Positions 17,454 to 26,593 of a stretch of DNA of 64,000 nt are shown piece by piece. The notes under the pieces are model-generated. The model was not told the DNA's origin and made no database searches. It saw nothing but the letters and a program-made list of their open reading frames with translations. The DNA comes from JAWBMQ01 sp038828875 (GTDB lineage Archaea; Nanobdellota; Nanobdellia; Woesearchaeales; JAWBMQ01), in assembly GCA_038828875.1 (NCBI GenBank), contig JAWBMQ010000002.1, forward strand, positions 62,001-126,000, written 5' to 3'. How positions within the stretch are numbered: the stretch's first letter is position 1; the number at the start of each line of letters is the position of its first letter. Both the position numbers and the translations under genes were made by a program.

Positions 17454-18287
17454 ATGGATTTATATGATTATTTAGATTTTGATAATAAGGAATTGCACAA
17501 GATGAATTATTCTAAGGAAGATTTACAAAAGATTTTAAATTTTCTTATAGATTTAGGAAGTTTATATGTTTTAGAAAACACAGAAGAAAAATTAAAAACA
17601 TTAACTCCTTTTCCAGAAGAAGAAATAAAAAAAATATGGTTTTATAGAGCGATTCTTTACAGATTTAAGTCAAATGCATTCCATCTTTAAGAAAAGAGGA
17701 AGTTGAAAAGTTACTAAAGAATTATGCAGATTTAGATTATTACTTAAAAAAGGAATATCCTATTAGAACTACACAAGGAGTTAGAAGAACTTTATACTAA
17801 TTATTATAAAGAATTAAAAAAACCAATAAATCCTGAACTTTACAAAGCTATAGAGAAAGAAATCAAGTCAATAGAAAAACTTATTATTACAGAAAAAGAA
17901 GAAGTAAGGCAATTAGCAGAGAGTTATCTAGAAGAGTTTTTAAGATCATTTTACAGTTTAAATCTAAAGCCAGAAGATTTAGAAAAGATTACTAGTTTAA
18001 GTTATCTTAAAGAAGAGCTTAAGAATTATAGAATTCAAAGATTAAATACTAATTTTTTAGGATATATTAAGCTAGAAGCAATTCAAGAGATTACTGAAGA
18101 AGAGATTTTTATAATTTCTAATTTAGATCCATTTAAATATCATGATTTTCAAGAAAATATCTGTAAAATTTTAGAAAAAGAGCCAATTCAACTTAAAGCT
18201 AAACTGCAATTTTATTATAATGCAAAAGAAAATTATAAAAAACTTAAACATCAAAAGTCCACCAACGATTCCATTTCTTATATTTAA
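17454..18287 (+). pseudogene. Frameshifted hypothetical gene, about 277 codons
   Basis: An open frame from ATG 17454 stops at 17690 (…SNAFHL). Good coding sequence continues in the -1 frame from about 17684 (SLRKEEVEKLLKNYADLDYYL…), and from about 17769 it returns to the original frame (LHKELEELYTNYYKEL…) and runs to TAA at 18285-18287. One missing base near 17684 plus one extra base near 17768 would restore a single protein. It is charged, helical and Lys/Glu-rich, with N-terminal PFPEEEIKKIWFYRAIL. The layout is loosely reminiscent of helical replication proteins, but I make no call. The last 44 bp overlap the convergent gene. It is either decayed or affected by sequencing errors. Confidence 0.7.
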
Positions 18288-19653
18288 TGTAAATATCAGT
18301 CAAATCACTAACTATCTTTTTCTTATCAACTTCTTTTTTAGATTCAGATTTTTTCTCTTCGCTAGGTTCAGGTAAAAATAAAGTAAACAATTCAATAAGT
18401 CCTTCAGCCAATGCTTTCAATGGTTCAAAGAGATCTCCAAAAGAATCATTTTTAGCAGAAGATTCCTTTTTCTCTTCTTTCTTAGTTTCTTCCTTTTTAA
18501 CTCCTTCAGCTTCTTTTAAATATTTTTCAAAATCATCGCCTAAGTTTTTCAAAGTTTCTCTAATGCTATTGTCAATATCAGCAATCAAACTTAAACCTTC
18601 TTCTTCACGCATTTTTTTATAATTTTCAATCTCTTCTTTGCTCCAAACATAGCCACGTAAAGTAATTTCTAAAGTGCCGAGATGAATAGGATATCTTTGA
18701 TATTCTTGACCTGTCATCATCAAAGGAGCAGTTCTAAAAAACATATTTACAAGAACACAATCGTACTTTGAGCTATCTCCTGAATTCTTTCTTTTAGCTA
18801 GAAATTCAATTTCAGTTACATTAGCATCAAAGCTATTAACAATGTAAACAGAGTTCATGTACTTTTCATGCAAATTTAAATAACGCACATTAGTTAAGTA
18901 AGGTTTTAACCAATGAGAATACATTTTTAAAGAATTATAGTTTTGAACCATCATTTTTAAAAGAACATTTCTTCTTACACTTAATTCATGTTCAATTTCT
19001 TTTGCCCATCTTAGAAAGCTCATCAATTTCCTTTTTAAAACGCTTTTCAGAGGTAAAGAAACATCATAAGCATCAACAATAGTATCAATTTCCTTTTCAT
19101 CTTGAACAAAGGTTCTAAAGAAAAGATCAGGCAAAGCACTGTATCCTGCTTGTTGAGCTAAAACAAATAAACCCATTTCTGTTTTAGAAGCATTATCGAC
19201 ATTATCAGCCCAGATTCCTTTTAAAGCTACATCTGCAGCTTGACTTTTTTCTTTCCAAGCTTTAAAGTAGCCTAATCTTTCATCAATTTTCCTTAATTCT
19301 TGAACTTGTTTCAATATGTCAATGCTTAACTTACCAATAGCTGCAAGAATTCCGCTGATTCTATCTTGTTGACTAGCTAATCTTTGCATAGCATTTCCAA
19401 AAAATCCAGACATAGTTGATGAAGAGTAAACATCAGTAATTTTTTCAAACTCTTCAAACCTTTTAATTCTTTCAAGAAAATTCACAAAAAAATAGTAATG
19501 ATTTTCTAAAGTAGCTTTAGGAGAAGAATAAATAATTTTAAAGTACTTTAAAGGCTTCGGATATCCTGTAACAATACCATTTACAGGATCTTTTTCGACT
19601 TCTTTAAAATTATATTTTTTCAAAAGATCTTCATTGTTCTTTGGAACTATCAT
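18244..19653 (-). CDS. Large hypothetical protein paired with a coiled-coil protein
   Basis: 469 residues, soluble. The N-terminal ~370 residues look folded (helical bundle with FFVNFLERIKRF, GNAMQRLASQQDRISGILAAIGKL, HLGTLEITLRGYVWSKEE). They are followed by a low-complexity Lys/Glu linker (~385-405), a hydrophobic helix (ALAEGLIELFTLFLPEP), another charged linker and a terminal Trp-rich KKWNRWWTFDV. It starts inside the end of the upstream coiled-coil gene (23 bp overlap), so the two are translationally coupled and probably form a complex. No family recognised. The context guess is a cytosolic partner of a surface motor or membrane machine. Confidence 0.7.
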   Translation of the reverse strand: MIVPKNNEDLLKKYNFKEVEKDPVNGIVTGYPKPLKYFKIIYSSPKATLENHYYFFVNFLERIKRFEEFEKITDVYSSSTMSGFFGNAMQRLASQQDRISGILAAIGKLSIDILKQVQELRKIDERLGYFKAWKEKSQAADVALKGIWADNVDNASKTEMGLFVLAQQAGYSALPDLFFRTFVQDEKEIDTIVDAYDVSLPLKSVLKRKLMSFLRWAKEIEHELSVRRNVLLKMMVQNYNSLKMYSHWLKPYLTNVRYLNLHEKYMNSVYIVNSFDANVTEIEFLAKRKNSGDSSKYDCVLVNMFFRTAPLMMTGQEYQRYPIHLGTLEITLRGYVWSKEEIENYKKMREEEGLSLIADIDNSIRETLKNLGDDFEKYLKEAEGVKKEETKKEEKKESSAKNDSFGDLFEPLKALAEGLIELFTLFLPEPSEEKKSESKKEVDKKKIVSDLTDIYIKYKKWNRWWTFDV

Positions 19654-20215
19654 TTTCAGATTTTATTTTTTCATATTCCGCAAGCACTTCAATAAACGCA
19701 TTTTTTACTTTTTTCATTATAATCTCATCAATCTTACTATTAACATCAAAGCTTTCAAATGCTTCTTTAATTTTTTCATTTAAAACGTGATCCAATCCAG
19801 AATAAGTTACAAATTCAATAGGTTTCCAAAAGTCAATATATTTCTCTAATCTCATCACATCTTCTTTTTTAGCAGAGCCTTTTAATTCAGAAACCATTTT
19901 GTTCATAAGATCAGTTAATTGGTTCAAATTTTTTCTAAATTGTTCTAAATCACTTTTAAGTATATCAATTTGATCTTTATCTTTCTTAAACGTAGTAAGC
20001 ATGTTTTGATTAAATACTTCAATCTTCTTCTTTAAAAGTTGCAATTCATATTCTAACTCTTTCATTCTTTCGCTTAATCTTCTAACTTCTTCGGTTAATA
20101 TTGGAATGATATCTACATTTTGTTGCTTTGGTTGAGTTGTTTGAGGTTTTTGCTGCTGGGGAGCTTGTTGCTGAGTTTGCTTTGTAACAGGTGGAGGAGG
20201 TGGAGGTGTTACCAT
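19631..20215 (-). CDS. Pro/Gln-tailed coiled-coil protein, possibly ArlC/D-like
   Basis: 194 residues in three parts. An N-terminal tail is rich in Pro and Gln (residues 2-32, with six consecutive Pro). A long heptad coiled coil follows (~40-120: LTEEVRRLSERMKELEYELQ…). The C-terminal helical domain contains EKYIDFWKPIEFVTYSGLDHVL. The pattern of coiled coil then 'helix, W/N-P-x-x-FVT, helix' recalls archaellum accessory proteins of the ArlC/D/E group and similar DPANN pilus-associated proteins. I cannot confirm that without a profile search. It is coupled to the 469-residue protein downstream. Confidence 0.65.
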   Translation of the reverse strand: MVTPPPPPPVTKQTQQQAPQQQKPQTTQPKQQNVDIIPILTEEVRRLSERMKELEYELQLLKKKIEVFNQNMLTTFKKDKDQIDILKSDLEQFRKNLNQLTDLMNKMVSELKGSAKKEDVMRLEKYIDFWKPIEFVTYSGLDHVLNEKIKEAFESFDVNSKIDEIIMKKVKNAFIEVLAEYEKIKSENDSSKEQ

Positions 20216-20309
20216 TTCAAAATTCTAAGCTTTTACTATATTTAAATATTTCTAAAATTCATAACTTTTTTAAATTGAAATTATTGTGTTAGTTTGAAAG
20301 GTGATTCTT

Positions 20310-20894
20310 ATGGCATTGGAAATAATAAATTTACTTATAGTACTTCAGATTTTTACTTTGGTAAATCCTTTAAGCTCAATTCCTATGCTTTTGATGGCAT
20401 ACAAAAATAATGCGGATGTTAAGAAAATTGCTTTAAAAGGAGTGATGTTGGCTTTGATTATTGCAATAGCAATGGTTCTTATAGGTCCTTTGTTGTTTAA
20501 TTTGTTTGGTATAAGTATTGATGCATTCCGCATAGCAGGAGGGATTGTATTATTGCTTTTAGGTATTGATACTATAAGGGAGAAAGAGGAAGAAGAAGTT
20601 CAAAGATCAAAACCTAATGATAGCATAGTTGCATTATTAGCAACTCCTATGCTTACTGGACCAGCAACAATTTCATTCTTAACTTTAAAAACCATGGAAT
20701 TAGGTGCACAATATATGATTTTTAACATAATTTTATCTTTTATTTTAGTACTTTTAGTTTTCTATCCATTAGCAACAATGATACCTAAAATAAATATGAC
20801 AGTAATTAGTATCCTTTCAAGGATTTTAGGATTGTTTCTTACTGCAATGGCTATTGAAATGATTTTTGCAGGAGTAAAAGCAATAATTTTTTAA
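20310..20894 (+). CDS. MarC-family integral membrane protein
   Basis: 194 residues with six predicted membrane helices. The start contains the MarC signature NPLSSIPMLLMAY, followed by the second half of the internal repeat (PMLTGPATISFLTL) and GGIVLLLLGID. The function of MarC/NAAT proteins is unsettled; they were once thought to be antibiotic-resistance or amino-acid transport proteins. The frame is open from a GTG at 20301, but AGGTGA at 20299-20304 is a Shine-Dalgarno for the ATG at 20310, which I chose. Confidence 0.9.
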   Translation: MALEIINLLIVLQIFTLVNPLSSIPMLLMAYKNNADVKKIALKGVMLALIIAIAMVLIGPLLFNLFGISIDAFRIAGGIVLLLLGIDTIREKEEEEVQRSKPNDSIVALLATPMLTGPATISFLTLKTMELGAQYMIFNIILSFILVLLVFYPLATMIPKINMTVISILSRILGLFLTAMAIEMIFAGVKAIIF

Positions 20895-20920
20895 AATTGA
20901 AATTTACCTAGAAAATTAAT

Positions 20921-21392
20921 ATGATAAAGAAACTTTTATCTTTATTTTTAATTTTTAGTTTGTTTTTTATTTCTTGTGAAGAATCTTTGCCAAAAGAAAC
21001 TAGGAAAGAGCTTTGTAATGCAGTAGATTATTCAGTAACAGAGGTTAGTGTAAACAATATAGATAATAAAATTTCAATAGTTCTAGATGTGAAAAATGAA
21101 GGAAAATCAAGTAATTAGTGGAATTGAGTACAGAATAAAATCTGAGAAAGCAGTAGGAATAGAATATACGGGTTTTTACACTGCAGAATTTCACAATAAA
21201 TTAAGTCTTGAGCAGAAGAAAAGTTTGTTCATAAATTATCCAGAAGTGGATTTTAAAGAAGCAAAAGAATTAATTTTATATCCAAGAGTAGAAGTAAAAG
21301 AAGAAAAAACTAGAAGAGGAGTTTGTAGAGAAAAAGAGAAGAAAATTAATCTAGAAGATTATAAAGGAGGAATTAGAATAAGAATAGAATGA
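20921..21392 (+). pseudogene. Frameshifted secreted protein (about 156 residues if repaired)
   Basis: The first frame (20921-21118) encodes a signal sequence ending in a lipobox-like FFISC and a strand region ending VLDVKNEGKSSN. A second frame (+1) carries on from NQVISGIEYRIKSEKAV to 21392. Removing one A from the AAAA run at 21103-21106 joins them as VKNEGNQVISGIEYRI, the typical 'KNxG…IxGxxxRI' beta strand pair of archaeal secreted domains. It is therefore one gene interrupted by a single-base insertion, either a true mutation or a homopolymer error. The end overlaps the YdjM-like gene by 4 bp. Confidence 0.75.
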
Positions 21393-21934
21393 AATTTAAA
21401 GAACATTTAGCAATAAACGCAATAACTTTTTTTCCTTTACTTTTATTTGCTGAAAGTTTTTTAGATGTATTCATATACATAAACATATTGATATTCGCAA
21501 TAATACCGGATCTAGATTATTATAAGAAATTTTCAATATTGAAAATTTTTCCATTCCTGCTTTCTTTGTTTTTCTTAAGAAAACCTAAACATAGAGATGT
21601 TTTTCATAGCATATTTTCTTCCCTTCTAGTTTCTTTTCTTTTACCACTGCTTTACTTATTCTTTTTAAAATTTGATCAATATTTAACTATAGTTTTTTAT
21701 TGCTTTTTATCTTATTCATTACATCTTCTTTTAGATTCTTTTACTGTTTCAGGAGTTAAGCCTTTTCTTCCTTTTTCTGAAAAAAAATTTTCAGGAAGTT
21801 TAAGAAATACAACCACAATTCTAATATTGATTATTCTTTTAATAGCTCAAATCGTGCTTTATCCCATTTTAAGAAAAGAAACAATAATTTTTGCTAATTT
21901 CTTGTTGATTTTTTGTTTAAGGTTTATTATTTAA
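21389..21934 (+). CDS. YdjM/DUF457-family membrane hydrolase-like protein
   Basis: 181 residues, about four to five membrane helices. It has the family's metal-ligand motifs: an early His (KEHLAINA), the PDLDYY motif, HRDVFHS (usual form HRGxTHS) and HLLLDSFTVSGVKPFLPF. Such proteins are predicted membrane-bound metal-dependent hydrolases, possibly acting on lipids. The start codon overlaps the stop of the upstream frameshifted gene (ATGA). Confidence 0.8.
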   Translation: MKFKEHLAINAITFFPLLLFAESFLDVFIYINILIFAIIPDLDYYKKFSILKIFPFLLSLFFLRKPKHRDVFHSIFSSLLVSFLLPLLYLFFLKFDQYLTIVFYCFLSYSLHLLLDSFTVSGVKPFLPFSEKKFSGSLRNTTTILILIILLIAQIVLYPILRKETIIFANFLLIFCLRFII

Positions 21935-22069
21935 GTTCTCTAAAATTTTTTCAACTTTAGGATTTTAATAGATTAATTTTAAAATCATAAATCTAGTCCA
22001 AAATTTAAAATATTTTAGAAACTTTTTTATTTTTTTCAATTTATTCATAATCTACTAAATGGTGATAAA

Positions 22070-23029
22070 ATGAAAAATATAGAACATTTAATTGCAAAAA
22101 AGGAAAGGGAGTTGAAGATTGACGACTTTATGAATTTGCCTGATTTGAAGAAGAAGATACAAGCAAGTTGTGTAGAAAATTTCTTTAAGATGCAAAAATT
22201 GTTATATGAAATTTCAAGTATAGAAAAAGAAGTATATATTTCTAATTTTTCAAAAGATCGAAGACTTTGTAGAGATGTTTCTGAGTACATTGAAACTTTG
22301 AATAAGCTTTCGGCGTTGCAAACTAATACCTATTTAAAAATCATAAAAATGTTTGGAAAGATAAATTATTTATCAAAAGAAAAAGAAGAAGTTTTTGATG
22401 AAGAGATATTAAATATTTACAAAAAATATCCTAATTTCAATTCATTTATCTATAATTATGAAAAGAAAGTGTTGAATAATCCAGATTATAGCGATTTAGA
22501 CACAATGCTAAAGTTTTTAGAGAAAGAATTTGATTACAAAATTGCTTATGATCCTACTGTAGAGAATGAAGTGGTTTTAGAGGTTATTTTTGGAAAATAT
22601 TATGACAATTTTAAAATATTAAATAATGTGATCTACAATATCAAAGAATGTTTGCACAATGAAGTAAAAAAGCTTCAAAAAGAATATTCAAAAAAGTATA
22701 TTTTAGATGTGCCTTTTGAATTAGATGCTTTAACTTATGAAGAAGTTTTTAAAAAATATGATAAAGTAAAGCAAAGTTGGGATTATTCCTCTATTGAGAA
22801 ACTTTATGAAAAAATTTTAGAATTTGAAAGGCAGTTCGATGAAATTTTAAATGAAAATTTTAAGAGATATGAGTTGTTCTTTAAAGATCCAGAATACGAT
22901 AAAAAGCATAATGAAAAGCAAACGAAATTCGGCATTTTAAGAGAAATTAAAGAAACCATAAGTTGGTATAGATTTGAAAAAGAATATCAGAAAAAAAGAA
23001 AGCAAGTTATTAAAAAAACAAAAGAATAA
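22070..23029 (+). CDS. Helical hypothetical protein
   Basis: 319 residues, almost all amphipathic helix, Lys/Glu/Tyr-rich, with no membrane segment. Single Cys residues occur near 34, 67 and 194. A Shine-Dalgarno GGTGAT lies 5 bp before the ATG, a feature here of only some genes, so it may be well expressed. It precedes radA but is separated by 99 bp and has its own signals. No family recognised; it is not visibly related to the three-member orphan family elsewhere in the window. Confidence 0.65.
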   Translation: MKNIEHLIAKKERELKIDDFMNLPDLKKKIQASCVENFFKMQKLLYEISSIEKEVYISNFSKDRRLCRDVSEYIETLNKLSALQTNTYLKIIKMFGKINYLSKEKEEVFDEEILNIYKKYPNFNSFIYNYEKKVLNNPDYSDLDTMLKFLEKEFDYKIAYDPTVENEVVLEVIFGKYYDNFKILNNVIYNIKECLHNEVKKLQKEYSKKYILDVPFELDALTYEEVFKKYDKVKQSWDYSSIEKLYEKILEFERQFDEILNENFKRYELFFKDPEYDKKHNEKQTKFGILREIKETISWYRFEKEYQKKRKQVIKKTKE

Positions 23030-23128
23030 TTTTTTCATTTTTTCTTTGTTTTATTTAAAAATAATTTCTAAATTGGAATAGTTAAATTTATAATAAACAA
23101 AAGAATTTACATTCTAGAGGTGGTTTTA

Positions 23129-24100
23129 ATGCCAAAGGAAGAAAAATCTAAAACACAAGAAAAGGAAATTACAATTTATGATCTTCCAGGAGTAGGACCA
23201 GCTACTGCTGAAAAGCTTGAAAGTGCGGGTTATAGTGATGTAATGTCTATTGCAGTTGCATCTCCCACAGAATTGGCTGAAATTACAGGTTTAACTGTAG
23301 CAGCAGCTAGAAAGATCATTCAATTTGCAAGAGAGCAATTTAATATGAGTTTTGTTAGAGGAGATGAAGTTCTTAAGCAAAGACAAACAGTGCTAAAGCT
23401 TTCTACAGGTTGTAAAGCAGTAGATGATTTACTTGGAGGAGGTTTTGAAACAGGAGCTATTACTGAAGCTTATGGTGAATTTGGTTCAGGAAAAACTCAA
23501 TTAGGTTTAACTTTAGCAGTTAGAACAATAGCTTTAGAACCTGATGCAAAAGTTGTTTATATCGATACTGAAGCGACATTTAGACCTGAAAGAATAATTC
23601 AGATTGCACAAGGAATGAATTTAAAACCAGAAGATGTATTGAAAAGTATTTTTGTTGCAAGAGCATTCAATTCTGATCATCAAATGCTTTTAGCTGAAAA
23701 GGTAGAAGATTTAATAAAGAAAGAAAATCAAAAGGTAAGAACTGTAATTGTAGATTCATTAACAGCACATTTCAGAGCAGAGTTTGTTGGAAGAGGAACT
23801 TTAGCTGAAAGACAGCAAAAATTAAACAAACATATGCATCAATTGCTTAAACTTGCACAAGTTTATAATATATGTGTTTACGTTACTAATCAAGTTATGG
23901 CTAAACCAGATACTTTTTTCGGAGATCCTACTGCAGCAATTGGAGGAAATATTGTAGCACATACTTCAACATATAGAATTTATTTAAGAAAAGGAAAAGC
24001 AGGTTCAAGAGTTGCAAGGATGATTGATTCTCCATCATTACCAGAAGCAGAAGCAGTATTTTACATTACTCCTACAGGAATTTCAGATAAACCTCAATAA
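23129..24100 (+). CDS. radA: DNA repair and recombination protein RadA
   Basis: About 323 residues. It is the archaeal RecA/Rad51 recombinase that forms filaments on ssDNA and catalyses strand exchange. The N-terminal helix-hairpin-helix domain reads YDLPGVGPATAEKLESAGY; the polymerisation region is near FVRGDEVLKQRQ. The Walker A is GEFGSGKTQL and the Walker B VRTVIVDSL; L1/L2 DNA-binding loops surround RAEFVGRGTLAERQQ and FGDPTAAIGGNIVAH. There is no intein. The frame is open from a GTG at 23120, but the GAGGTGG at 23117-23123 is the Shine-Dalgarno for the ATG at 23129. Confidence 0.97.
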   Translation: MPKEEKSKTQEKEITIYDLPGVGPATAEKLESAGYSDVMSIAVASPTELAEITGLTVAAARKIIQFAREQFNMSFVRGDEVLKQRQTVLKLSTGCKAVDDLLGGGFETGAITEAYGEFGSGKTQLGLTLAVRTIALEPDAKVVYIDTEATFRPERIIQIAQGMNLKPEDVLKSIFVARAFNSDHQMLLAEKVEDLIKKENQKVRTVIVDSLTAHFRAEFVGRGTLAERQQKLNKHMHQLLKLAQVYNICVYVTNQVMAKPDTFFGDPTAAIGGNIVAHTSTYRIYLRKGKAGSRVARMIDSPSLPEAEAVFYITPTGISDKPQ

Positions 24101-24101
24101 G

Positions 24102-24584
24102 ATGAGATTATTCCTTGCAGTTAATGTCCCAGAAGAATATCATAAAATAATTGAGGAATTTCAAGATAGCATTAAAGGAATTCAAGGAACTAAGAATAAG
24201 CATTATCACTTTACTCTTTATTTTTTTGGAGAAAAAACAGAAAAAGAGATGCAAGATATTATAGAAAAAGTATCAGCAATAAACTTTGAAAGGTTTAAGA
24301 ATGAAGAAGTTATTGTAAAAGATTTAGGTTTTTTTGACAACAGGGTTTTATTTCTTAAAGGTTATAATCTAGAAAATCTTTACAATGAAGTGATTTCAGT
24401 TTTAAAACTTCCAAAGGAAAATTTTCAGGCACATTTAACTTTATACAGAATAAAAAAACTTCTAACTTCAAAAGAAAATATTCTTAAACTAAAATCTCCA
24501 GAATTTAAGTTTAAGATGAATTTACATCTTATCGAATCAAGGTTAGATGTACATCAATATTTTATCAAAAAAACGTTCTTTTAG
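24102..24584 (+). CDS. thpR: RNA 2',3'-cyclic phosphodiesterase / 2'-5' RNA ligase (ThpR)
   Basis: 160 residues of the 2H phosphoesterase superfamily. Both HxT motifs are present: HFTLYFFGE and HLTLYRIK. It begins MRLFLAVNVPEE, the usual start. A longer frame reaches 24024 but runs inside radA, so I chose the ATG one base after the radA stop. Family members open 2',3'-cyclic phosphates and can join tRNA halves with 2'-5' linkage in vitro. Probably cotranscribed with radA and the rubrerythrin gene. Confidence 0.9.
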   Translation: MRLFLAVNVPEEYHKIIEEFQDSIKGIQGTKNKHYHFTLYFFGEKTEKEMQDIIEKVSAINFERFKNEEVIVKDLGFFDNRVLFLKGYNLENLYNEVISVLKLPKENFQAHLTLYRIKKLLTSKENILKLKSPEFKFKMNLHLIESRLDVHQYFIKKTFF

Positions 24585-24592
24585 GTGAAAAT

Positions 24593-25177
24593 ATGAAAAA
24601 AACAAAACAAGAGTTAATAAAAATGCTATTAAAAGCTTATGTAGGAGAAAGTTTAGCAAGATTAAGGTATACATTTTACGCCAAAGTAGCAAGAAAAGAA
24701 AATCTTTTCAAGCTTGAAGAAATTTTTCTGATTACCTCAGAGAATGAATTAGAACATGCAGAATGGTTTTCAAGAATGATAAAATCTATAGATCCTAATT
24801 TTGAAATTGAAGAAATTACTTTAGAAGAACATCTTAGTTTAGGAAATTCTATTGCAAACCTTGAAACAGCAATTCAAGGAGAAAATTATGAAAATTCGAA
24901 ATTTTATTTAGAGATTGCAAAACTAGCTGAAGATCTAAACTATCTTGAAATTGCAAAGAGAGTTAGAGCTATAGCAATAGCAGAAAAACATCACGAAGAA
25001 AGATTTAGGAAGTTTTTAGATCAGTTAAAAAACAACACCTTACTGAAAAAAGAGAAGAATGTTTATTGGGTTTGTAGAAAATGTGGTTATATACATTATG
25101 GTAAAGAACCTCCATCAGAATGTCCAAGTTGTGGACATTCAAAAGAATATTACGAATTGATGAACGAAGAATATTAA
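24593..25177 (+). CDS. Rubrerythrin
   Basis: 194 residues. The N-terminal ferritin-like four-helix bundle carries the diiron ligands (GESLARLRYTFYA, ENELEHAEWF, an internal Glu helix NLETAIQGE, then EKHHEERF). The C-terminal rubredoxin-like domain has two CxxC pairs (CRKCGYIHYG, CPSCGHSKEYYE). It is a peroxide reductase protecting against oxidative stress, taking electrons through the rubredoxin centre. A Shine-Dalgarno AGGTGA lies 6 bp upstream of the ATG. With SUF it suggests exposure to oxygen or peroxide. Confidence 0.95.
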   Translation: MKKTKQELIKMLLKAYVGESLARLRYTFYAKVARKENLFKLEEIFLITSENELEHAEWFSRMIKSIDPNFEIEEITLEEHLSLGNSIANLETAIQGENYENSKFYLEIAKLAEDLNYLEIAKRVRAIAIAEKHHEERFRKFLDQLKNNTLLKKEKNVYWVCRKCGYIHYGKEPPSECPSCGHSKEYYELMNEEY

Positions 25178-25190
25178 AAAAAGAAAAAAT

Positions 25191-26354
25191 TTAATTTTTT
25201 ACTTTTATTTCTACTAAATTATCTACTTTCTTTACAATTCCGTCTGCAAAAACACACTTAGGACTTGGAATTCCATTAAACGTAGTTCCGTATTCTAATG
25301 TGTATGCTCCTGCTGCAAAGAAATATACTAGATCGTTCATAGTTATGCTTTTAGGTAATTCTATGTTGTAATACATAACATCCATACTATCGCAAGTAGG
25401 CCCTGCTAAATTAAACTTCTCTTTACTTTCATTGTCTTTTCCTTCTACTGAAATTCTGTACTTGATGTTTTGTATTGTTTCAGTTAAACCGTGAAATACT
25501 CCTGCATCAACGTAAACCCAATTTTCATTAAATTTAGTACTTCTTAAAATTACTTTAGTGATCATTATTCCTGCATTACCTACCATACTTCTTCCTGGTT
25601 CAGCAATAACTCTAACATCTTTTCCTAAATATTGTTCTACTGATTCATTAATTACTTTTGCAATTTCCTCAACCTTAGGAATTTCTTTTATGTATCTTAC
25701 TGGTACTCCTCCACCAGTATTAACCATATTTAATTTTATTCCCATTGCCTTAGCTGCATTGAAAATTTCAGCAGTTTGTTTTATTGCAATTCTCCAATTT
25801 TCAGGATTGTAATTTTGACTTCCTACGTGAAAGCTTACTCCAATAGGTTCTAAGCCTAGATCTTTTGCATACTTAACTAATTTTATGCAATGTTCAACAC
25901 TTGTTCCGAATTTTCTAGTTAATGGCCAATCTGCATCTTCTTCCATTCCGTTTGTGCTTAATCTTACATAAATTTTGCTTCCTTTTGCAACTTTTGCTAT
26001 CTTTTCTAATTCCATTTCTGCATCTACTGCAAACATTCTAACTCCTTTTTTATAAGCGTATTCTATATCTTCTAATTTCTTTATTGTATTTCCAAAACTC
26101 ATTCTGTCTGGAGAAACTCCTAAAGAAAGTAGCTTATCAATTTCTCCTCTAGATGCTACATCAAAGTTGCTTCCTAAATCTCTTAGCAACTTCAATATGT
26201 TTTCATGGCTATTTGCTTTTACTGCATAATAAATTTCTACATTCTTAATGTTTTTCTTCAAAGTCATATAGTTTTCTTTTACTACTTCTAAATCCATTAC
26301 TAACAAAGGCGTACCAAACTTTTCAGCTAAATCTTTTAATGGAGTTGTGTCCAT
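25191..26354 (-). CDS. Ornithine/diaminopimelate decarboxylase-family enzyme (fold type III PLP)
   Basis: 387 residues. The PLP lysine is in YYAVKANSH; phosphate-binding and active-site motifs HVGSQ, NTGGGVPV and AEPGRSMV are intact. The second-subunit cysteine motif reads GPTCDSMDVMY, the form typical of ornithine decarboxylases rather than LysA (which has GxxCExGD). The C-terminal AAGAYTLEYGTTFNG also fits ornithine decarboxylase. It would make putrescine or a related diamine for polyamines. It may equally accept lysine or carboxy-polyamines. It stands alone, converging on the rubrerythrin gene. Confidence 0.88.
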   Translation of the reverse strand: MDTTPLKDLAEKFGTPLLVMDLEVVKENYMTLKKNIKNVEIYYAVKANSHENILKLLRDLGSNFDVASRGEIDKLLSLGVSPDRMSFGNTIKKLEDIEYAYKKGVRMFAVDAEMELEKIAKVAKGSKIYVRLSTNGMEEDADWPLTRKFGTSVEHCIKLVKYAKDLGLEPIGVSFHVGSQNYNPENWRIAIKQTAEIFNAAKAMGIKLNMVNTGGGVPVRYIKEIPKVEEIAKVINESVEQYLGKDVRVIAEPGRSMVGNAGIMITKVILRSTKFNENWVYVDAGVFHGLTETIQNIKYRISVEGKDNESKEKFNLAGPTCDSMDVMYYNIELPKSITMNDLVYFFAAGAYTLEYGTTFNGIPSPKCVFADGIVKKVDNLVEIKVKN

Positions 26355-26593
26355 TTTCTTTTTCCCTCTTTTACAATCTTTTTTAAATTAGTTTAAGAAT
26401 ATAAAAAGCAATGCTCTGCATTTAAGAAGCAGATTGAACAATTTCAGTGAGAATCTATTTTTAAATTTTATGAATTTTAGATTTTAAAACTGAAAGGAAA
26501 TGAAAAAATGCTCTATTTTATGCCAACATTTTTGAAAAATTTTCAAGATATGATTAAGATTAAATATATTTTTAAATCTAATTTTTTTATTTA

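Noticed and set aside
17454..18287. A GINS subunit as the identity of the frameshifted gene
   Set aside because: Helical content and length are not specific, and no GINS motif could be aligned with confidence.
24024..24101. Extended N-terminus for the RNA ligase/CPDase
   Set aside because: The extra 26 codons lie in the end of radA and are not conserved-looking; MRLFLAVNVP is the normal family start.
26355..26593. Possible small RNA or regulator in the 239-bp gap, with hairpin TCTGC-ATTTAAGAA-GCAGA (26415-26433)
   Set aside because: A 5-bp stem is expected by chance; no box C/D, tRNA or riboswitch motif was found, and only A/T-rich promoter-like DNA for the TctA-like gene is visible.
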